Of a DNA stretch of 64,000 bases, positions 8,324 through 18,154 are shown one piece after another. The first letter of the stretch is position 1. Each line of letters opens with the position of its first letter. The stretch spans positions 186,001-250,000 of the forward strand of contig WELA01002708.1 in the NCBI GenBank assembly GCA_009602735.1, read 5' to 3'. A program made the translations under genes and the position numbers. Under the pieces are notes generated by a model. It ran no database searches. It was not told the origin of the DNA and saw only the letters and a program-made list of their open reading frames with translations. The stretch comes from Mesotaenium endlicherianum. Lineage: Eukaryota; Streptophyta; Zygnematophyceae; Zygnematales; Mesotaeniaceae.

Positions 8324-11300
8324 TTAGGGTTGTTCTACTTTATTGACTTTATTCTTCTCCTGCTGCACCTGTATCAGTTTTTGCTGTGCTTCTGTTTTCA
8401 ACTCGGCGATCGTAGCATTCTCAACGATACTCTTAAAAGTTGCTTCGGCATTGAACCAGTCTTTCTCTTTGGTATAGATATCGCCCAGCAGTATATAGCT
8501 TTTGGTAACCCAGTATTCATAGGAGCCCAGCTTCTTGATCACTTCAAAAGCTCCTTTTTCCGCCTCGGGTAATTTGTTCTCTCCGAACAGTATTTCTGCA
8601 GAACGGTATTGCGCTTCAGCACTCCATTCAGATTTACCGGCAGCCACTACTTGTTTGTATGCGGCCAGCGCCAGATCGGGTTCGTTGCTCGACTGGTGAT
8701 TTTTGGCAACCACCATATTGGCCATCATCCGGTCGTCTGTGGCAATGCCTTTCTCCTGCAACAACTCCTGCGCATTGGGCGCCGCTTCCTTCCATTTTTG
8801 TGCTTTGAACTGGCAACGCAGGAGACCACGCATGGCTTCCAGTTTATTTTCCTGTTGCTTGGCCAGTTCTTTCAGTTGGGTGAAATATTTTTCTGCAGAA
8901 GCATAATCTTTCAAATCGAAATAATAAATGCGTGCCGCCTGCAGCAGGCTTCTTTCGGCATACTGGCTCTGCCCTTTGGCAGCAACGGCTGTATAATAAG
9001 GAAGCGCTTTGTTGTAATCTTTAGCAACGATGTACAATTCTGCGATGAAATAATTGACTTCTATATTGTAGCGGCCGTCGGGGAATTTAGACAGGTAATC
9101 AGCAAAGCCTGCTTTGGCTCCTGCCACATCCTTTGCATCATACCGTATCATGGCAGAACGGAACGTGAGTGAATCTTCTTCGTTATAAGTTACGGGCTTT
9201 CCCTGTTGGCGCATGAAAGCCACAAAATCGCCGGGCTTTTGATTGGCTACAAAAATGTTGCGGATATATTCCACTGCATCACTACTTTCCTGCGTATTAG
9301 GATAATAAGCCACCAATTTCTTAAACTGCTCCAAAGATTCGGCGTTCTTATCCAGGTTAAAATACGCAATACCCATTTTCAAATAAGCCTGTGGGTGCAG
9401 GGAAGTGGCTTTGTTGTTATCCAGCACCAGTTTCAACGGCGCCAGTGCAGCCTGGAAATTTTCATCGGCCATATAAGTATTGGCAATCTCCATATTGGCT
9501 TCGGCTGTATAAGCAGAACCGGGGAACTGGCGCTCCAACGATTGCAGCAAGCCTACTTTCTCTGTGTTCTTGCTTGAAGCGCCGGCTATCACTGCTTTTT
9601 GCAGCAGTGCATAATCGGCACCTGGTAAACGCTGGCTGAGCACTTGTTCATACATGCGCAAAGCTTGTTTGTAATTCCGGGTCATGAAATAACAATCGGC
9701 CGCACGCAAATAAGCATCCTGCTCAATGGCAGAAGACGCACTGGAAACATTGCTTCCAGCCACCTGTTCAAAATGTCCGCGGGCCGCTTCGTAATTCTCT
9801 GTTTTCAGTTCGCTGTAGGCCAGACTGTAACGCGCATTGGCGGGATTCACTTCTCCGTTGACCAGGGGATTGCGCAGGTAGTTGCTCAGGAAACCGATCG
9901 CGGTGCCCGGATCGCCTTTGCGATATGCGATCTCCCCTTTCCAGAAATAGGTATAAGGAAGTTGCTGGTTGTTATAGGGCGATTGTATGATCCTCGTAAG
10001 CAATTCGTCTGCCTTGGTGATCTGCTGGTCATTGATCAGTTCTATCGAACGGCCATACAACAAACGCGGGTACAGCTTCACTGTATTTTCACTCTGCCCC
10101 GTGAGGCTTTCATACAGACTCAACGCATCTTTATAATTGCTGGTATTGGCCAGTGTGCTTACCAACAACTCTTTGGCTTCCTGGGAAAATTTCGATTGCG
10201 GATGATCGGTGAGGAAAGACCGGAATCCTTTCAGCGCCGCATCCATATAACCCAGGTCGTAAGACAGTTTCGCGTAGTTGAACTGCGATACTTCTTTCTG
10301 CGACGCGTTGCTGTTATTGGAAGCGCAGAAAAGGAAAGCATTGCGTGCATTCGGTTTGTCGTTTGTCTTCAGGTAAGCATCCCCCAGCAGGTACATGCTG
10401 TTCTGCGCCAGGGAGTCTTCTCCTCCTCCCAACTGTTTGAATCCATCGATGGATTTTGGCCAGTTACCGGCTTCATAATAACAATAGGATAATTCATAAA
10501 GATCTTCGCGCCTTACTTTGTCTTTTTTAGATACATACTGCTCCAGGTAAGGCAGTGCACGCGCATACTGTTTCTTTTCAAAGAGGATATGTCCAACCAA
10601 TTGCCTCAATTGCAGGTCATAATATTGGCCGGGCGTCGACAACATTTGCTCTCCATATTCGAGGGCCTTGTCTCTTTCACCGTTGAAATAATAGATCTCG
10701 GCAATATAAAAGGGAACGATGTTCTGGTATGCGGGCGATTGCTGCGCTATGCGAAAACACTCCAGCGCCTGGCTATAATTCTTCTCACTAAAAACGATGA
10801 AGCCATAATAATAGTTGGCATCAACATAATTAGGATCTTTCGGCAACTGGCGGATAGCATTGAACAAGGGCTTTGCCTTATCGAACTGCTGCATGCTGAA
10901 ATAGGCATACCCCTGGTGAAATTTCATGTTAGCAATTTCACTGTTGCTCAGGTTGGCAATATTAGCCTGCTGATAATATTCCTGTGCTTTACCCAGGTTT
11001 TTGGTACGGTAATAATATTCGGCAAGATGATAGTTCATCATCTGCACATGCGGTACATCGTGTTCCAATTCTGAGAAAGCCACAGCCATGGGTTCGGCTG
11101 TTTCATCGTTCAGTTGTAATCCGCAGATGATATAATAATATTTGGCTTCCAGCTGTACCGACATAGGCAGGTTGGTTTTACCGATGCCGTTGCTGTATAT
11201 TTTTTTGAACACGGGATAAGCCAGGCTGAATTGTTCCTTCTGGTACAATTCCTTGGCCGATTTGAACTCGGCATCCGGATCTTGTAAAACCTGCGTGGTT

Positions 11301-11368
11301 TGTGCATGAACCAATGGTCCTACACTGCAGCCAACGACAAGTAAACCAATCTTGAGAAGTTTATTCAT
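8324..11368 (-). CDS. Large tetratricopeptide-repeat periplasmic protein
   Basis: The 1014-residue product has a signal peptide (MNKLLKIGLLVVGCSVGPLVHAQ). Almost all the rest is TPR units, recognisable from repeated A..Y...G....A...F patterns such as YYRTKNLGKAQEYYQQA, and from KPLFNAI- and YAKLSYDLGYMDAALKGFRSFL-type repeats. It should form a long superhelical scaffold in the periplasm or at the outer membrane, probably for protein-protein contact with the barrel encoded 12 nt downstream. The ATG at 11368 gives the complete signal peptide. A promoter candidate lies at 11404-11433. Confidence 0.92.
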   Translation of the reverse strand: MNKLLKIGLLVVGCSVGPLVHAQTTQVLQDPDAEFKSAKELYQKEQFSLAYPVFKKIYSNGIGKTNLPMSVQLEAKYYYIICGLQLNDETAEPMAVAFSELEHDVPHVQMMNYHLAEYYYRTKNLGKAQEYYQQANIANLSNSEIANMKFHQGYAYFSMQQFDKAKPLFNAIRQLPKDPNYVDANYYYGFIVFSEKNYSQALECFRIAQQSPAYQNIVPFYIAEIYYFNGERDKALEYGEQMLSTPGQYYDLQLRQLVGHILFEKKQYARALPYLEQYVSKKDKVRREDLYELSYCYYEAGNWPKSIDGFKQLGGGEDSLAQNSMYLLGDAYLKTNDKPNARNAFLFCASNNSNASQKEVSQFNYAKLSYDLGYMDAALKGFRSFLTDHPQSKFSQEAKELLVSTLANTSNYKDALSLYESLTGQSENTVKLYPRLLYGRSIELINDQQITKADELLTRIIQSPYNNQQLPYTYFWKGEIAYRKGDPGTAIGFLSNYLRNPLVNGEVNPANARYSLAYSELKTENYEAARGHFEQVAGSNVSSASSAIEQDAYLRAADCYFMTRNYKQALRMYEQVLSQRLPGADYALLQKAVIAGASSKNTEKVGLLQSLERQFPGSAYTAEANMEIANTYMADENFQAALAPLKLVLDNNKATSLHPQAYLKMGIAYFNLDKNAESLEQFKKLVAYYPNTQESSDAVEYIRNIFVANQKPGDFVAFMRQQGKPVTYNEEDSLTFRSAMIRYDAKDVAGAKAGFADYLSKFPDGRYNIEVNYFIAELYIVAKDYNKALPYYTAVAAKGQSQYAERSLLQAARIYYFDLKDYASAEKYFTQLKELAKQQENKLEAMRGLLRCQFKAQKWKEAAPNAQELLQEKGIATDDRMMANMVVAKNHQSSNEPDLALAAYKQVVAAGKSEWSAEAQYRSAEILFGENKLPEAEKGAFEVIKKLGSYEYWVTKSYILLGDIYTKEKDWFNAEATFKSIVENATIAELKTEAQQKLIQVQQEKNKVNKVEQP

Positions 11369-11403
11369 AGCAAATGGGGTGTGCTTTAAGCTAAAACCTG
11401 TTT

Positions 11404-11433
11404 TAAAGGTAGCACGAGCTTTGCTTTAGCAAA
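11404..11433 (-). promoter_or_regulatory. Promoter of the TPR/barrel/HU-CCDC81 operon
   Basis: On the minus strand TTTG (11430-11433) is followed after 18 nt by TACCTTTA (11404-11411), one base off the TAnnTTTG consensus. The distance to the ATG at 11368 leaves a leader of about 30 nt. Confidence 0.5.
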
Positions 11434-11500
11434 CATCATTCCATGATTTGTGGAAAAACAGATAGTTCCCGTAAGTTTGTCAACAAATCAGGATAACTCT

Positions 11501-11929
11501 ATGTACGAGCACATTAGCCAGGTAAGGGTACGTTATGCAGAGACCGACCAGATGGACATTGTATATTATGGCAATTACGCCCAGTACTTCGAAGTAGGCC
11601 GTACAGAAAGCATTCGCGATCTGGGTTTTACGTACAAAGAAATGGAAGCAATGGGTGTTCGTATGCCTGTGGTGGAGTTGAAGGCGCGCTACCTGCGGCC
11701 GGCCCATTACGACGATCTCATTACCATCAAGACCATATTGAAAGAATTACCCCAGGGGCATTCCATCACTTTTTTTAACGAAGTATATAACGAAAAAAAC
11801 AAACTGCTCACCACCGGCGAAGTAACCCTGTATTTCATCAGTATTGAAACAGGCAAGCGCACGGTGATTCCCCACGAACTCCGGTCAAAGCTGGCGGTTT
11901 ATTTTCCCGAAGAAGGTTTGATCCTGTAA
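11501..11929 (+). CDS. Acyl-CoA thioesterase, 4HBT/YbgC family
   Basis: The 142-residue hot-dog protein shows the family pattern VRYAETDQMDIVYYGNYAQYFEVGRTE, with the catalytic Asp of the YbgC type near residue 18 and the Tyr-x-x-Tyr dimer contacts. KARYLRPAHYDD and GEVTLYFIS follow. It should hydrolyse acyl-CoA esters in the cytoplasm; the chain-length preference is unknown. A longer frame starts at GTG 11450, but ATG 11501 is preceded by AGGA at good spacing and fits family length. The 3' end overlaps the convergent barrel gene by 31 nt. Confidence 0.88.
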   Translation: MYEHISQVRVRYAETDQMDIVYYGNYAQYFEVGRTESIRDLGFTYKEMEAMGVRMPVVELKARYLRPAHYDDLITIKTILKELPQGHSITFFNEVYNEKNKLLTTGEVTLYFISIETGKRTVIPHELRSKLAVYFPEEGLIL

Positions 11930-12687
11930 CCGACAATCAGCTTGATGATGGGTTGGTCGGATGCGCTGGTCAATCCCCACCCATACCCGAGATTCAATTC
12001 CCAGTCGGATGATATATTGAGATCGGTAACAGCGAATAACTGATGTTGCTGCTGCGGATAGGGATCGAAACGAAACAGGTTACCCACAGAGCCATAATAT
12101 TCCATTCCCACCGCGGCTACTTTTAACAGGTCATAACTGGCTTTGAAATTGGGTGAGAAAATAAATCCCTTGTTGCTGTTGAGGCCATGGAGCGACTTTT
12201 CGAAAGTTGGATTGAAAGAGAGATACGTCTTCCCTATTTTCTTATCTACAATGGGTCTGATCTCCCAGTTCCAGTCGTCTTCGCTGTATTGCGGTTTCTG
12301 ATAACCTACCTCCATTGAAAGACTGGCCCCCAATGGCCAACCCCAGCTATCCGGTACCCTTACCCTCGGCCGTATATGGCTGCCTACATAGCTGGTTCTA
12401 TTATCCGAACCGATGGCATTGAACAGGTAAAACCCCACTTCTAACCAGGGCGTAAACCCATGGGTAATTTCAATGGTTTCGTGCAATATATGGTGCGTGG
12501 GAAGCACACCGTTCTCCACCAGTTTGGTGCCGCCGAAAATATAATTGCTGTGCAGCTCAACCATGGTAGTACGATGCTTCACCGTTTCCGACCCATATAC
12601 CTGTATTTCATAATTGTCCTGCGCCTGGCTCAATAGTCCATTCAACAAACAATACAAAAACACCCCCTTTCTTTTCCAATACATCAT
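11899..12687 (-). CDS. Outer-membrane beta-barrel protein of unknown function
   Basis: The 262-residue product has a signal peptide ending at SQAQ (about residue 22) and then alternating beta strands rich in Tyr, Trp and Phe, such as EIQVYGSETV, WLEVGFYLFNA and WELNLGYGWGLT, ending in LIVGYRI. This suggests a 10 to 12-stranded outer-membrane barrel. The family and cargo are not recognised. It is 10 nt downstream of the PBP4 gene and probably cotranscribed with it. Its stop lies inside the 3' end of the convergent thioesterase gene. Confidence 0.75.
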   Translation of the reverse strand: MMYWKRKGVFLYCLLNGLLSQAQDNYEIQVYGSETVKHRTTMVELHSNYIFGGTKLVENGVLPTHHILHETIEITHGFTPWLEVGFYLFNAIGSDNRTSYVGSHIRPRVRVPDSWGWPLGASLSMEVGYQKPQYSEDDWNWEIRPIVDKKIGKTYLSFNPTFEKSLHGLNSNKGFIFSPNFKASYDLLKVAAVGMEYYGSVGNLFRFDPYPQQQHQLFAVTDLNISSDWELNLGYGWGLTSASDQPIIKLIVGYRIKPSSGK

Positions 12688-12697
12688 GATTCAAATT

Positions 12698-14092
12698 TTA
12701 TTTCAATTCATCTAACACAACAAACATTTTCTTAACGATATCGTTGGTAGAGCCGCTGTAATTATTGATCAGCAGCGCTACAGTATAAGTTGTACCGTCT
12801 TTCGCTTTATGATACCCGGCAAATCCCTTAACCGCTCCAATGGTTCCGCTTTTCAGTTTCATATTATTATATACAGGTAATGCATCATAATAATAAGGAA
12901 ACCAGGGCCTTGTGTGGGCATATTGCAATACTTTTACCAACGCATCTACAGTAATATGATTTTGGGGAGAAAGACCACTTCCATCGATCATACGCAGGCC
13001 TGCTGGGTCGATACCCCGTTCTTTCCAAAACTGCTTAACGATTTCCAATCCTTTTTCCGTGGAGCCGAACCCTGTTTTTTCGTAAGCGATGGTTTTGAGC
13101 AATGTTTCGCCATAAAAGTTGATGCTCTTCTTCATGAACCAATAGTTGATGCTGTCGAGCGTGGGCGACAGGTAGGTGTAAAGTGATTGGTAGTTGGCGG
13201 TGTCAACCCCTTCCGTAATATAATTGAATGAAGTGGGTTTCATGCCAGCCTTAGCAAGCCCTTGCGCAAAAGCCGACAATAATTGCATAGGCGGATCGGG
13301 CATGGAGGCTGCCACTACGAAAGCCTGCTCACCCGCTGGGATCGTTCCACGCAGGTATCCGCGGTTACTTAAAGGGGAAGTGTATACAATGGAATTATCC
13401 CCGGAACTTTTATCCGCAGCCGTAAGCTCACTAACAAGCTGTACATGATACAATTCGGGGTCTGATTTTACAATATGTACAGAATCACCAATTTGTGACC
13501 CTGAATTCAATATAATATCAAATTGGTTTTCATGCCAATTCAATGCCGATGTACCAGCGCCATAGTAATTGCCGATATCATCCCAGGGCCATCCGCCTGG
13601 CACCGTATTGGTTTCCCATTTCTGCGTATGCCCGATCAAAGCGCCTTTCAACCGGCGGATGCCCCGCGCCTGCAAAGTTTGCGTCAATTGCCGCATGATG
13701 GCAGAATCTCGGGTATTCTTATAACGCCAGCTTCCCATGGTGGGATCGCCATAACCGGTAATGTGAATATTCCCTTTCAACTTGTTGTTAATCAGGTAGC
13801 CATCGTAGCCGATTTCAGTTTTATATCGGAAACCGGGCCCCAGTAATTCCATCGCAGTAGCGCTGGTAATGATCTTCTGGCAACTGGCAGGAGCAAGCCC
13901 GGTCTCCGGATTCAGTTCAAACACCAGTTCGCCCGTCTCACTATTCACCAATTTCATACCCATTATGGCGTGTTTCATTTGCGGGTCGGCCAGCAAAGCA
14001 GTGGTTGCAGTTTCCAGTTTTGTTTTAACAGATTGAGCGTGCAAGACCATCATACACAATGAACAGACCGTTCCTGCTAAAAGCTTTTTCAT
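12698..14092 (-). CDS. dacB: D-alanyl-D-alanine carboxypeptidase/endopeptidase, PBP4 type (S13)
   Basis: This 464-residue protein has a signal peptide (MKKLLAGTVCSLCMMVLHAQ) and the three penicillin-binding motifs of family S13: SCQK at about 70-73 (SxxK), SGLSPQN (SxN) and a KSGT tetrad near residue 408. It trims or cleaves peptide crosslinks of peptidoglycan in the periplasm. The longest frame starts at 14137, but ATG 14092 has GAGAGG just upstream and begins the signal peptide, so I choose it. It is upstream of an outer-membrane barrel gene and divergent from cinA. Confidence 0.93.
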   Translation of the reverse strand: MKKLLAGTVCSLCMMVLHAQSVKTKLETATTALLADPQMKHAIMGMKLVNSETGELVFELNPETGLAPASCQKIITSATAMELLGPGFRYKTEIGYDGYLINNKLKGNIHITGYGDPTMGSWRYKNTRDSAIMRQLTQTLQARGIRRLKGALIGHTQKWETNTVPGGWPWDDIGNYYGAGTSALNWHENQFDIILNSGSQIGDSVHIVKSDPELYHVQLVSELTAADKSSGDNSIVYTSPLSNRGYLRGTIPAGEQAFVVAASMPDPPMQLLSAFAQGLAKAGMKPTSFNYITEGVDTANYQSLYTYLSPTLDSINYWFMKKSINFYGETLLKTIAYEKTGFGSTEKGLEIVKQFWKERGIDPAGLRMIDGSGLSPQNHITVDALVKVLQYAHTRPWFPYYYDALPVYNNMKLKSGTIGAVKGFAGYHKAKDGTTYTVALLINNYSGSTNDIVKKMFVVLDELK

Positions 14093-14156
14093 TATACCTC
14101 TCATGATCCAATTGATTATCCTGTTACCTTGTGCCAAATTTCAGCAGGGCTAATTT

Positions 14157-15413
14157 ATGGAAAAAGTTTTTGCCTCAATTATTACGATTGGCGATGAGTT
14201 ACTGATAGGACAAGTTGTGGATACCAACAGCGCCTGGATAGCACAGGAATTAAATAAAGCAGGGATCATGATTCGCAACAGGGTGGCGGTTGGCGATGTG
14301 CGGGATGATATCTGGAAAGCATTGGATGAAGAAAGTGAAAAGGCGCCCCTGGTGCTGATCACAGGCGGATTGGGACCTACTGCCGATGATATTACCAAGC
14401 CGTTGCTCTGTGATTACTTTGGAGGCAGGATGATCCTGCATGAGCCCACCTTATTGCATGTACAGCATTTATTCGAGCGCGTTTTTAAAAGACCGCTCAC
14501 AGAGCGAAACCGCAAACAGGCAGAAGTACCCGATGTTTGCACCGTGTTGCGGAATGCTTTGGGTACTGCGCCCGGCATGTTGTTCAAAAAAGGGAACACC
14601 CGCTTTATTTCCATGCCCGGCGTACCCCAGGAGATGAAATGGATCATGGAACACCAGGTGATACCACAATTATCTTCCTGGTACCAAACCGGCCATATTG
14701 AACACAGAACTTTACTTACGGCAGGGATCGGCGAATCATCCCTGGCCGATATGATCAAAGACATTGAAGGAGCACTGCCCGCACATATTAAACTGGCTTA
14801 TCTCCCCAATTATGGAATGGTGCGGCTTCGCCTGACGGCTTTTGGTAACGATTCGCAACTATTACAAAAGGAGATCGACCATCATTTTGGTTTGCTGGTT
14901 ACAGCAGTAAAAGATTACCTGGTGATCGATGATGATATTCCCCTGGAATTGGTGGTGGGGCATCTCCTCAAAGAGAGGGGAAAAACATTGACTACTGCCG
15001 AGAGTTGCACCGGCGGTTATATTGCCCATAAGCTTACCTCCCATGCCGGCTCGTCGGCTTATTTTATGGGAAGCGTGGTGAGTTATGACAACAGCATCAA
15101 ACAACGGGTATTGGATGTAAAGGCTGCTACGCTCGAAAGCAAGGGAGCCGTAAGCGAAGAGACTGTTCGTGAAATGATCCAGGGCATTTTGCAGGTAATG
15201 CAGACTGATTATGCTGTTGCTGTGAGCGGCATCATGGGGCCTGATGGTGGCAGCAAGGAAAAGCCGGTAGGTATGGTGTGGATCGCTGTGGGCGACCACT
15301 CTGAAACCATTGCCCGGCAATTCCATTTCCGGTTCGACCGGATGCGTAATATTGAATTAACGGCTATCAATGCCCTGAACCTTTTACGCCAGTTCATCCT
15401 GCAAAAGAGTTGA
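14157..15413 (+). CDS. cinA: CinA-type nicotinamide-nucleotide amidohydrolase
   Basis: The 418-residue protein joins an N-terminal MoaB-like domain (about 1-170: TIGDELLIGQVVDTNSAWIA, ITGGLGPTADD) to a C-terminal CinA domain (about 255-415). The latter carries TTAESCTGGYIAHKLT, SVVSYDN and SGIMGPDGGSKEKPVG. In the family the C-terminal domain deamidates nicotinamide mononucleotide, and the N-terminal domain can hydrolyse ADP-ribose, so it recycles pyridine nucleotides. The name competence/damage-inducible protein is historical. The gene is divergent from the PBP4 gene by 64 nt. Confidence 0.95.
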   Translation: MEKVFASIITIGDELLIGQVVDTNSAWIAQELNKAGIMIRNRVAVGDVRDDIWKALDEESEKAPLVLITGGLGPTADDITKPLLCDYFGGRMILHEPTLLHVQHLFERVFKRPLTERNRKQAEVPDVCTVLRNALGTAPGMLFKKGNTRFISMPGVPQEMKWIMEHQVIPQLSSWYQTGHIEHRTLLTAGIGESSLADMIKDIEGALPAHIKLAYLPNYGMVRLRLTAFGNDSQLLQKEIDHHFGLLVTAVKDYLVIDDDIPLELVVGHLLKERGKTLTTAESCTGGYIAHKLTSHAGSSAYFMGSVVSYDNSIKQRVLDVKAATLESKGAVSEETVREMIQGILQVMQTDYAVAVSGIMGPDGGSKEKPVGMVWIAVGDHSETIARQFHFRFDRMRNIELTAINALNLLRQFILQKS

Positions 15414-15443
15414 TTAAATATCGCACCCGAACCATTATTTTTG
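15410..15443 (+). promoter_or_regulatory. Possible promoter of the E2 acyltransferase gene
   Basis: TATTTTTG (15436-15443) matches TAnnTTTG; a TTG at 15410-15412 lies 23 nt upstream, at the long end of the accepted spacing. It leaves a leader of about 130 nt before the ATG at 15582, in which I see no riboswitch-like structure. Confidence 0.35.
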
Positions 15444-15581
15444 TTGAGGTATAAGCACTTGTGCATACCTGTTTTTCGAGTCAGGAAAAGTTTTGGCCGA
15501 TGATTATCCGATTTGTTTTAACATTGCGCAAAACTAACACTTGATCGTTTTTTTTTAGACCATTAAAAACAGTACGATAGT

Positions 15582-17009
15582 ATGGCAATAGCGGAACTGG
15601 TGATGCCCAAACTGGGCGAAAGCATCATGGAAGCCACCATTCTCAAATGGCATAAACAGGTGGGTGACCGTGTGCAGTTGGATGAAACGGTACTTGAGAT
15701 TGCTACCGATAAAGTAGACAGTGAAGTGCCTTCCACCGTTGAAGGGATTATTACCGAATTATTGTTCCAGGTGAATGAAGTAGTACCCATTGGCACTGTT
15801 ATTGCTAAAATTGAAACCGGTGTTGCTGAAGCGCCTGCTGACCATGAGCCTGTTTTTGCTCCTACAGTCGAGCGCCAGGAAGCTGTAGCGCCTGTGCCAA
15901 CAGAACAACCTGCAAAGCAGGAAGCACCGGTTGCGGAACTGACCGCCGAAGAAGTACCCTATGTACCCAATGCCGTAGAAATACCCAGTAAGCCTTCCGG
16001 CGCCCGTTTCTATTCCCCGCTGGTGTTGAATATTGCCAACAGTGAAGGCATCAGCCTGAGCGAACTGGAACGTGTACAGGGTAGCGGCAACGAAGGAAGG
16101 GTTACCAAAAAAGATATCCTGCAATATATACAGCAGAAAAAAGAAGGACATATTCCTGTTTACACGGCGCCGCAAACAACCACCACTGTCCCTGTACAAA
16201 CTGCCATCACACCAGCTCCAAGTGTACCAGCGGTAGCTATTAGCTATTCCGGCAGGGTGGCCGACCCATCCCAGGTGGTACTCAGTGGCAGCACCGAGAT
16301 AATGGAGATGGACAGAATGCGCAGGCTGATTGCCAAACACATGGTTGACAGCAAGCATACCAGTCCGCATGTGACCAGCTTTGCCGAAGCCGATGTAACC
16401 AATATGGTCATGTGGCGCGAGCGCGTGAAGAAAGATTTCGAGCAAAGAGAAGGTACCAAACTCACTTTCACTCCCATGTTCATAGAGTGCGTTGTAAACG
16501 TCATCAAACGTTTCCCGCTGGTGAATTGTTCGCTCGAAGGCGATAAGATCATCATCAAAAAAGATATCAATATTGGCATGGCTACCGCACTACCCAGTGG
16601 CAACCTGATCGTACCTGTGATCAAAGGGGCCGATCAATTAAATGTGGTAGGATTGAGTAAAGCCGTAAATAACCTGGCCGATGCTGCACGCAATAACCGG
16701 CTCAAGCCCGATGATACCAATGGCGGCACTTTTACGCTCACCAATGTAGGTACTTTCGGCAGCCTCATGGGCACACCTATTATTAACCAGCCGCAGGTAG
16801 CCATACTGGCCGTTGGCGCCATCAAAAAACGTCCTATGGTTATTGAGTCGCCCAATGGCGATACCATCGGCATCCGGCACATGATGTACCTCTCACTCAG
16901 CTATGACCACCGCATTGTAGATGGCAGCATTGGCGCCAGCTTCCTAACAGAAGTGGCTAAAGAGTTTGAGAAATGGGATGTCAATAAGCAATGGTTCCAT
17001 TACATATAA
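15582..17009 (+). CDS. 2-oxoacid dehydrogenase E2, dihydrolipoamide acyltransferase
   Basis: The 475-residue protein has a lipoyl domain at about 1-78 with the lipoyl lysine K44 in EIATDKVDSEVPS. An Ala/Pro/Glu-rich linker follows, then a peripheral-subunit-binding domain near 145-180 (SPLVLNIANSEGISLSEL, GRVTKKDI), another linker, and the catalytic domain with H443 and D447 in YDHRIVDG. Only one lipoyl domain is present. No E1 or E3 gene is near, so whether it serves pyruvate, 2-oxoglutarate or branched-chain oxoacids cannot be told. The gene ends at a long palindromic repeat. Confidence 0.92.
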   Translation: MAIAELVMPKLGESIMEATILKWHKQVGDRVQLDETVLEIATDKVDSEVPSTVEGIITELLFQVNEVVPIGTVIAKIETGVAEAPADHEPVFAPTVERQEAVAPVPTEQPAKQEAPVAELTAEEVPYVPNAVEIPSKPSGARFYSPLVLNIANSEGISLSELERVQGSGNEGRVTKKDILQYIQQKKEGHIPVYTAPQTTTTVPVQTAITPAPSVPAVAISYSGRVADPSQVVLSGSTEIMEMDRMRRLIAKHMVDSKHTSPHVTSFAEADVTNMVMWRERVKKDFEQREGTKLTFTPMFIECVVNVIKRFPLVNCSLEGDKIIIKKDINIGMATALPSGNLIVPVIKGADQLNVVGLSKAVNNLADAARNNRLKPDDTNGGTFTLTNVGTFGSLMGTPIINQPQVAILAVGAIKKRPMVIESPNGDTIGIRHMMYLSLSYDHRIVDGSIGASFLTEVAKEFEKWDVNKQWFHYI

Positions 17010-17010
17010 T

Positions 17011-17073
17011 TGTTGGATGCTAGTTGTTAGAGTTGAGTGATATAGCTCCCTTTCTTACAACTAGCATCTAACA
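17011..17073. repeat. Palindromic repeat, copy A
   Basis: Arms 17011-17027 and 17057-17073 pair over 17 nt with one G-T position and enclose a 29-nt loop. The arms share the TTAG/GATG/AGTTGT wording with copies at 24041, 33201 and 46071. It starts right behind the E2 stop and runs up to the stop of the convergent RND adaptor gene, so it may terminate both transcripts. Confidence 0.85.
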
Positions 17074-17075
17074 AC

Positions 17076-18146
17076 TCACCACTTAACGCCTTCCTTCATA
17101 TCATCTGCCGGCGTCAGTATCACCTGCTCGCCTTCCTTGATATCACCGAATATTTCGGCTTCTTTCGTAGTTTCATTACCGGTTCGGATATCTACTTTCG
17201 TAAGCGCACCATTACGTACCACCCAAACATATTTTCTTTCGGTTGAAGTAACCACTGCAGATCTCGGAACAGACAAAGCGGTTTCATTGCCCTTCGATTC
17301 CAGCAATACATCTGCATACATACCCGGGGCCAGCGTGTTGCCATTATTCTGTACATCTGCTTCAATACGCTCAGACCTGAACTGGGTATTCATGTTCATC
17401 GATTTTCTGCTCAGTACGGCAGCTATCTTTTTGCCGGGCGCTGTGCTGGTTGAAAAGAAAAGTGTGTCTTTTTCGTGAAGCGATATGGCGATCTCTTCGG
17501 GCACATCTATCTGCAAACGCAAATGATCTACCTGCTTCAGTTCCAGCATCGGCTTGTCTTTCACAGCAGCACTTACCAGGGCGCCGGGGTGTACATTTCG
17601 TTCAGTGATTACGCCATCGAATGGCGCTCTCACCTGTAAATAGTCGATCATGGTTTGCTGCAAACGCCATTCGGCTTTTTGTGCATTGCATATGGCACTG
17701 TCTGCCGACACTTTAGCTGCGGCGGAAGAAAGGTCCAGCGGAGATACCGCACCTGCTGTGCGGGCTGCTTCCTGCAAACGATGGTATTTTTCTTTGTCGA
17801 TGAGCCAGTCAGCCTGTGCCCGCGTATATTTTTCCTTTGCCTGCACCACAGCCTGTTCCAGTTCAGGCGCTTCAAGGGTCATCAGTAAAGTGCCTTTGCT
17901 AACGGCGCTGCCGATATCCACTTTCACTGTCTGCACATAAGCATTCAGTTTAGGGAATATACTTACCTCCTGATAAGCGCTTAATTGTGCAGGCAGTTTC
18001 ACTTCTTTTGCAACACCTGCTTTCTTCACGGTGGCTACCGGATAATGGGCAGGGATGTTCGCAACCTGCTGTTTTTCTTCCGCACGGTTCGTTGAGCAGG
18101 CGGCCAGCACAACACTTGCAGTAATGGATATGAGTATGTATTTCAT
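17076..18146 (-). CDS. RND efflux periplasmic adaptor subunit (HlyD/MFP), lipoprotein
   Basis: The 356-residue product starts with a lipoprotein signal (lipobox VLAAC, Cys at 17). The order of domains is that of membrane fusion proteins: a first half-lipoyl part (QEVSIFPKLNAYVQTVKVDIGSAVSKGTLLMTLEAPEL), a helical hairpin, a second half-lipoyl part (VRAPFDGVITERNVHPGALV), then beta-barrel and membrane-proximal domains. It links the inner-membrane pump to the TolC-like channel. It is the last gene of the operon, 8 nt behind the permease gene. Confidence 0.94.
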   Translation of the reverse strand: MKYILISITASVVLAACSTNRAEEKQQVANIPAHYPVATVKKAGVAKEVKLPAQLSAYQEVSIFPKLNAYVQTVKVDIGSAVSKGTLLMTLEAPELEQAVVQAKEKYTRAQADWLIDKEKYHRLQEAARTAGAVSPLDLSSAAAKVSADSAICNAQKAEWRLQQTMIDYLQVRAPFDGVITERNVHPGALVSAAVKDKPMLELKQVDHLRLQIDVPEEIAISLHEKDTLFFSTSTAPGKKIAAVLSRKSMNMNTQFRSERIEADVQNNGNTLAPGMYADVLLESKGNETALSVPRSAVVTSTERKYVWVVRNGALTKVDIRTGNETTKEAEIFGDIKEGEQVILTPADDMKEGVKW

Positions 18147-18154
18147 TTTGTAAA

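Noticed and set aside
9644-10492. 282-codon plus-strand frame inside the TPR gene
   Set aside because: It is antisense to a clear TPR protein with signal peptide; composition and lack of motifs show a shadow frame.
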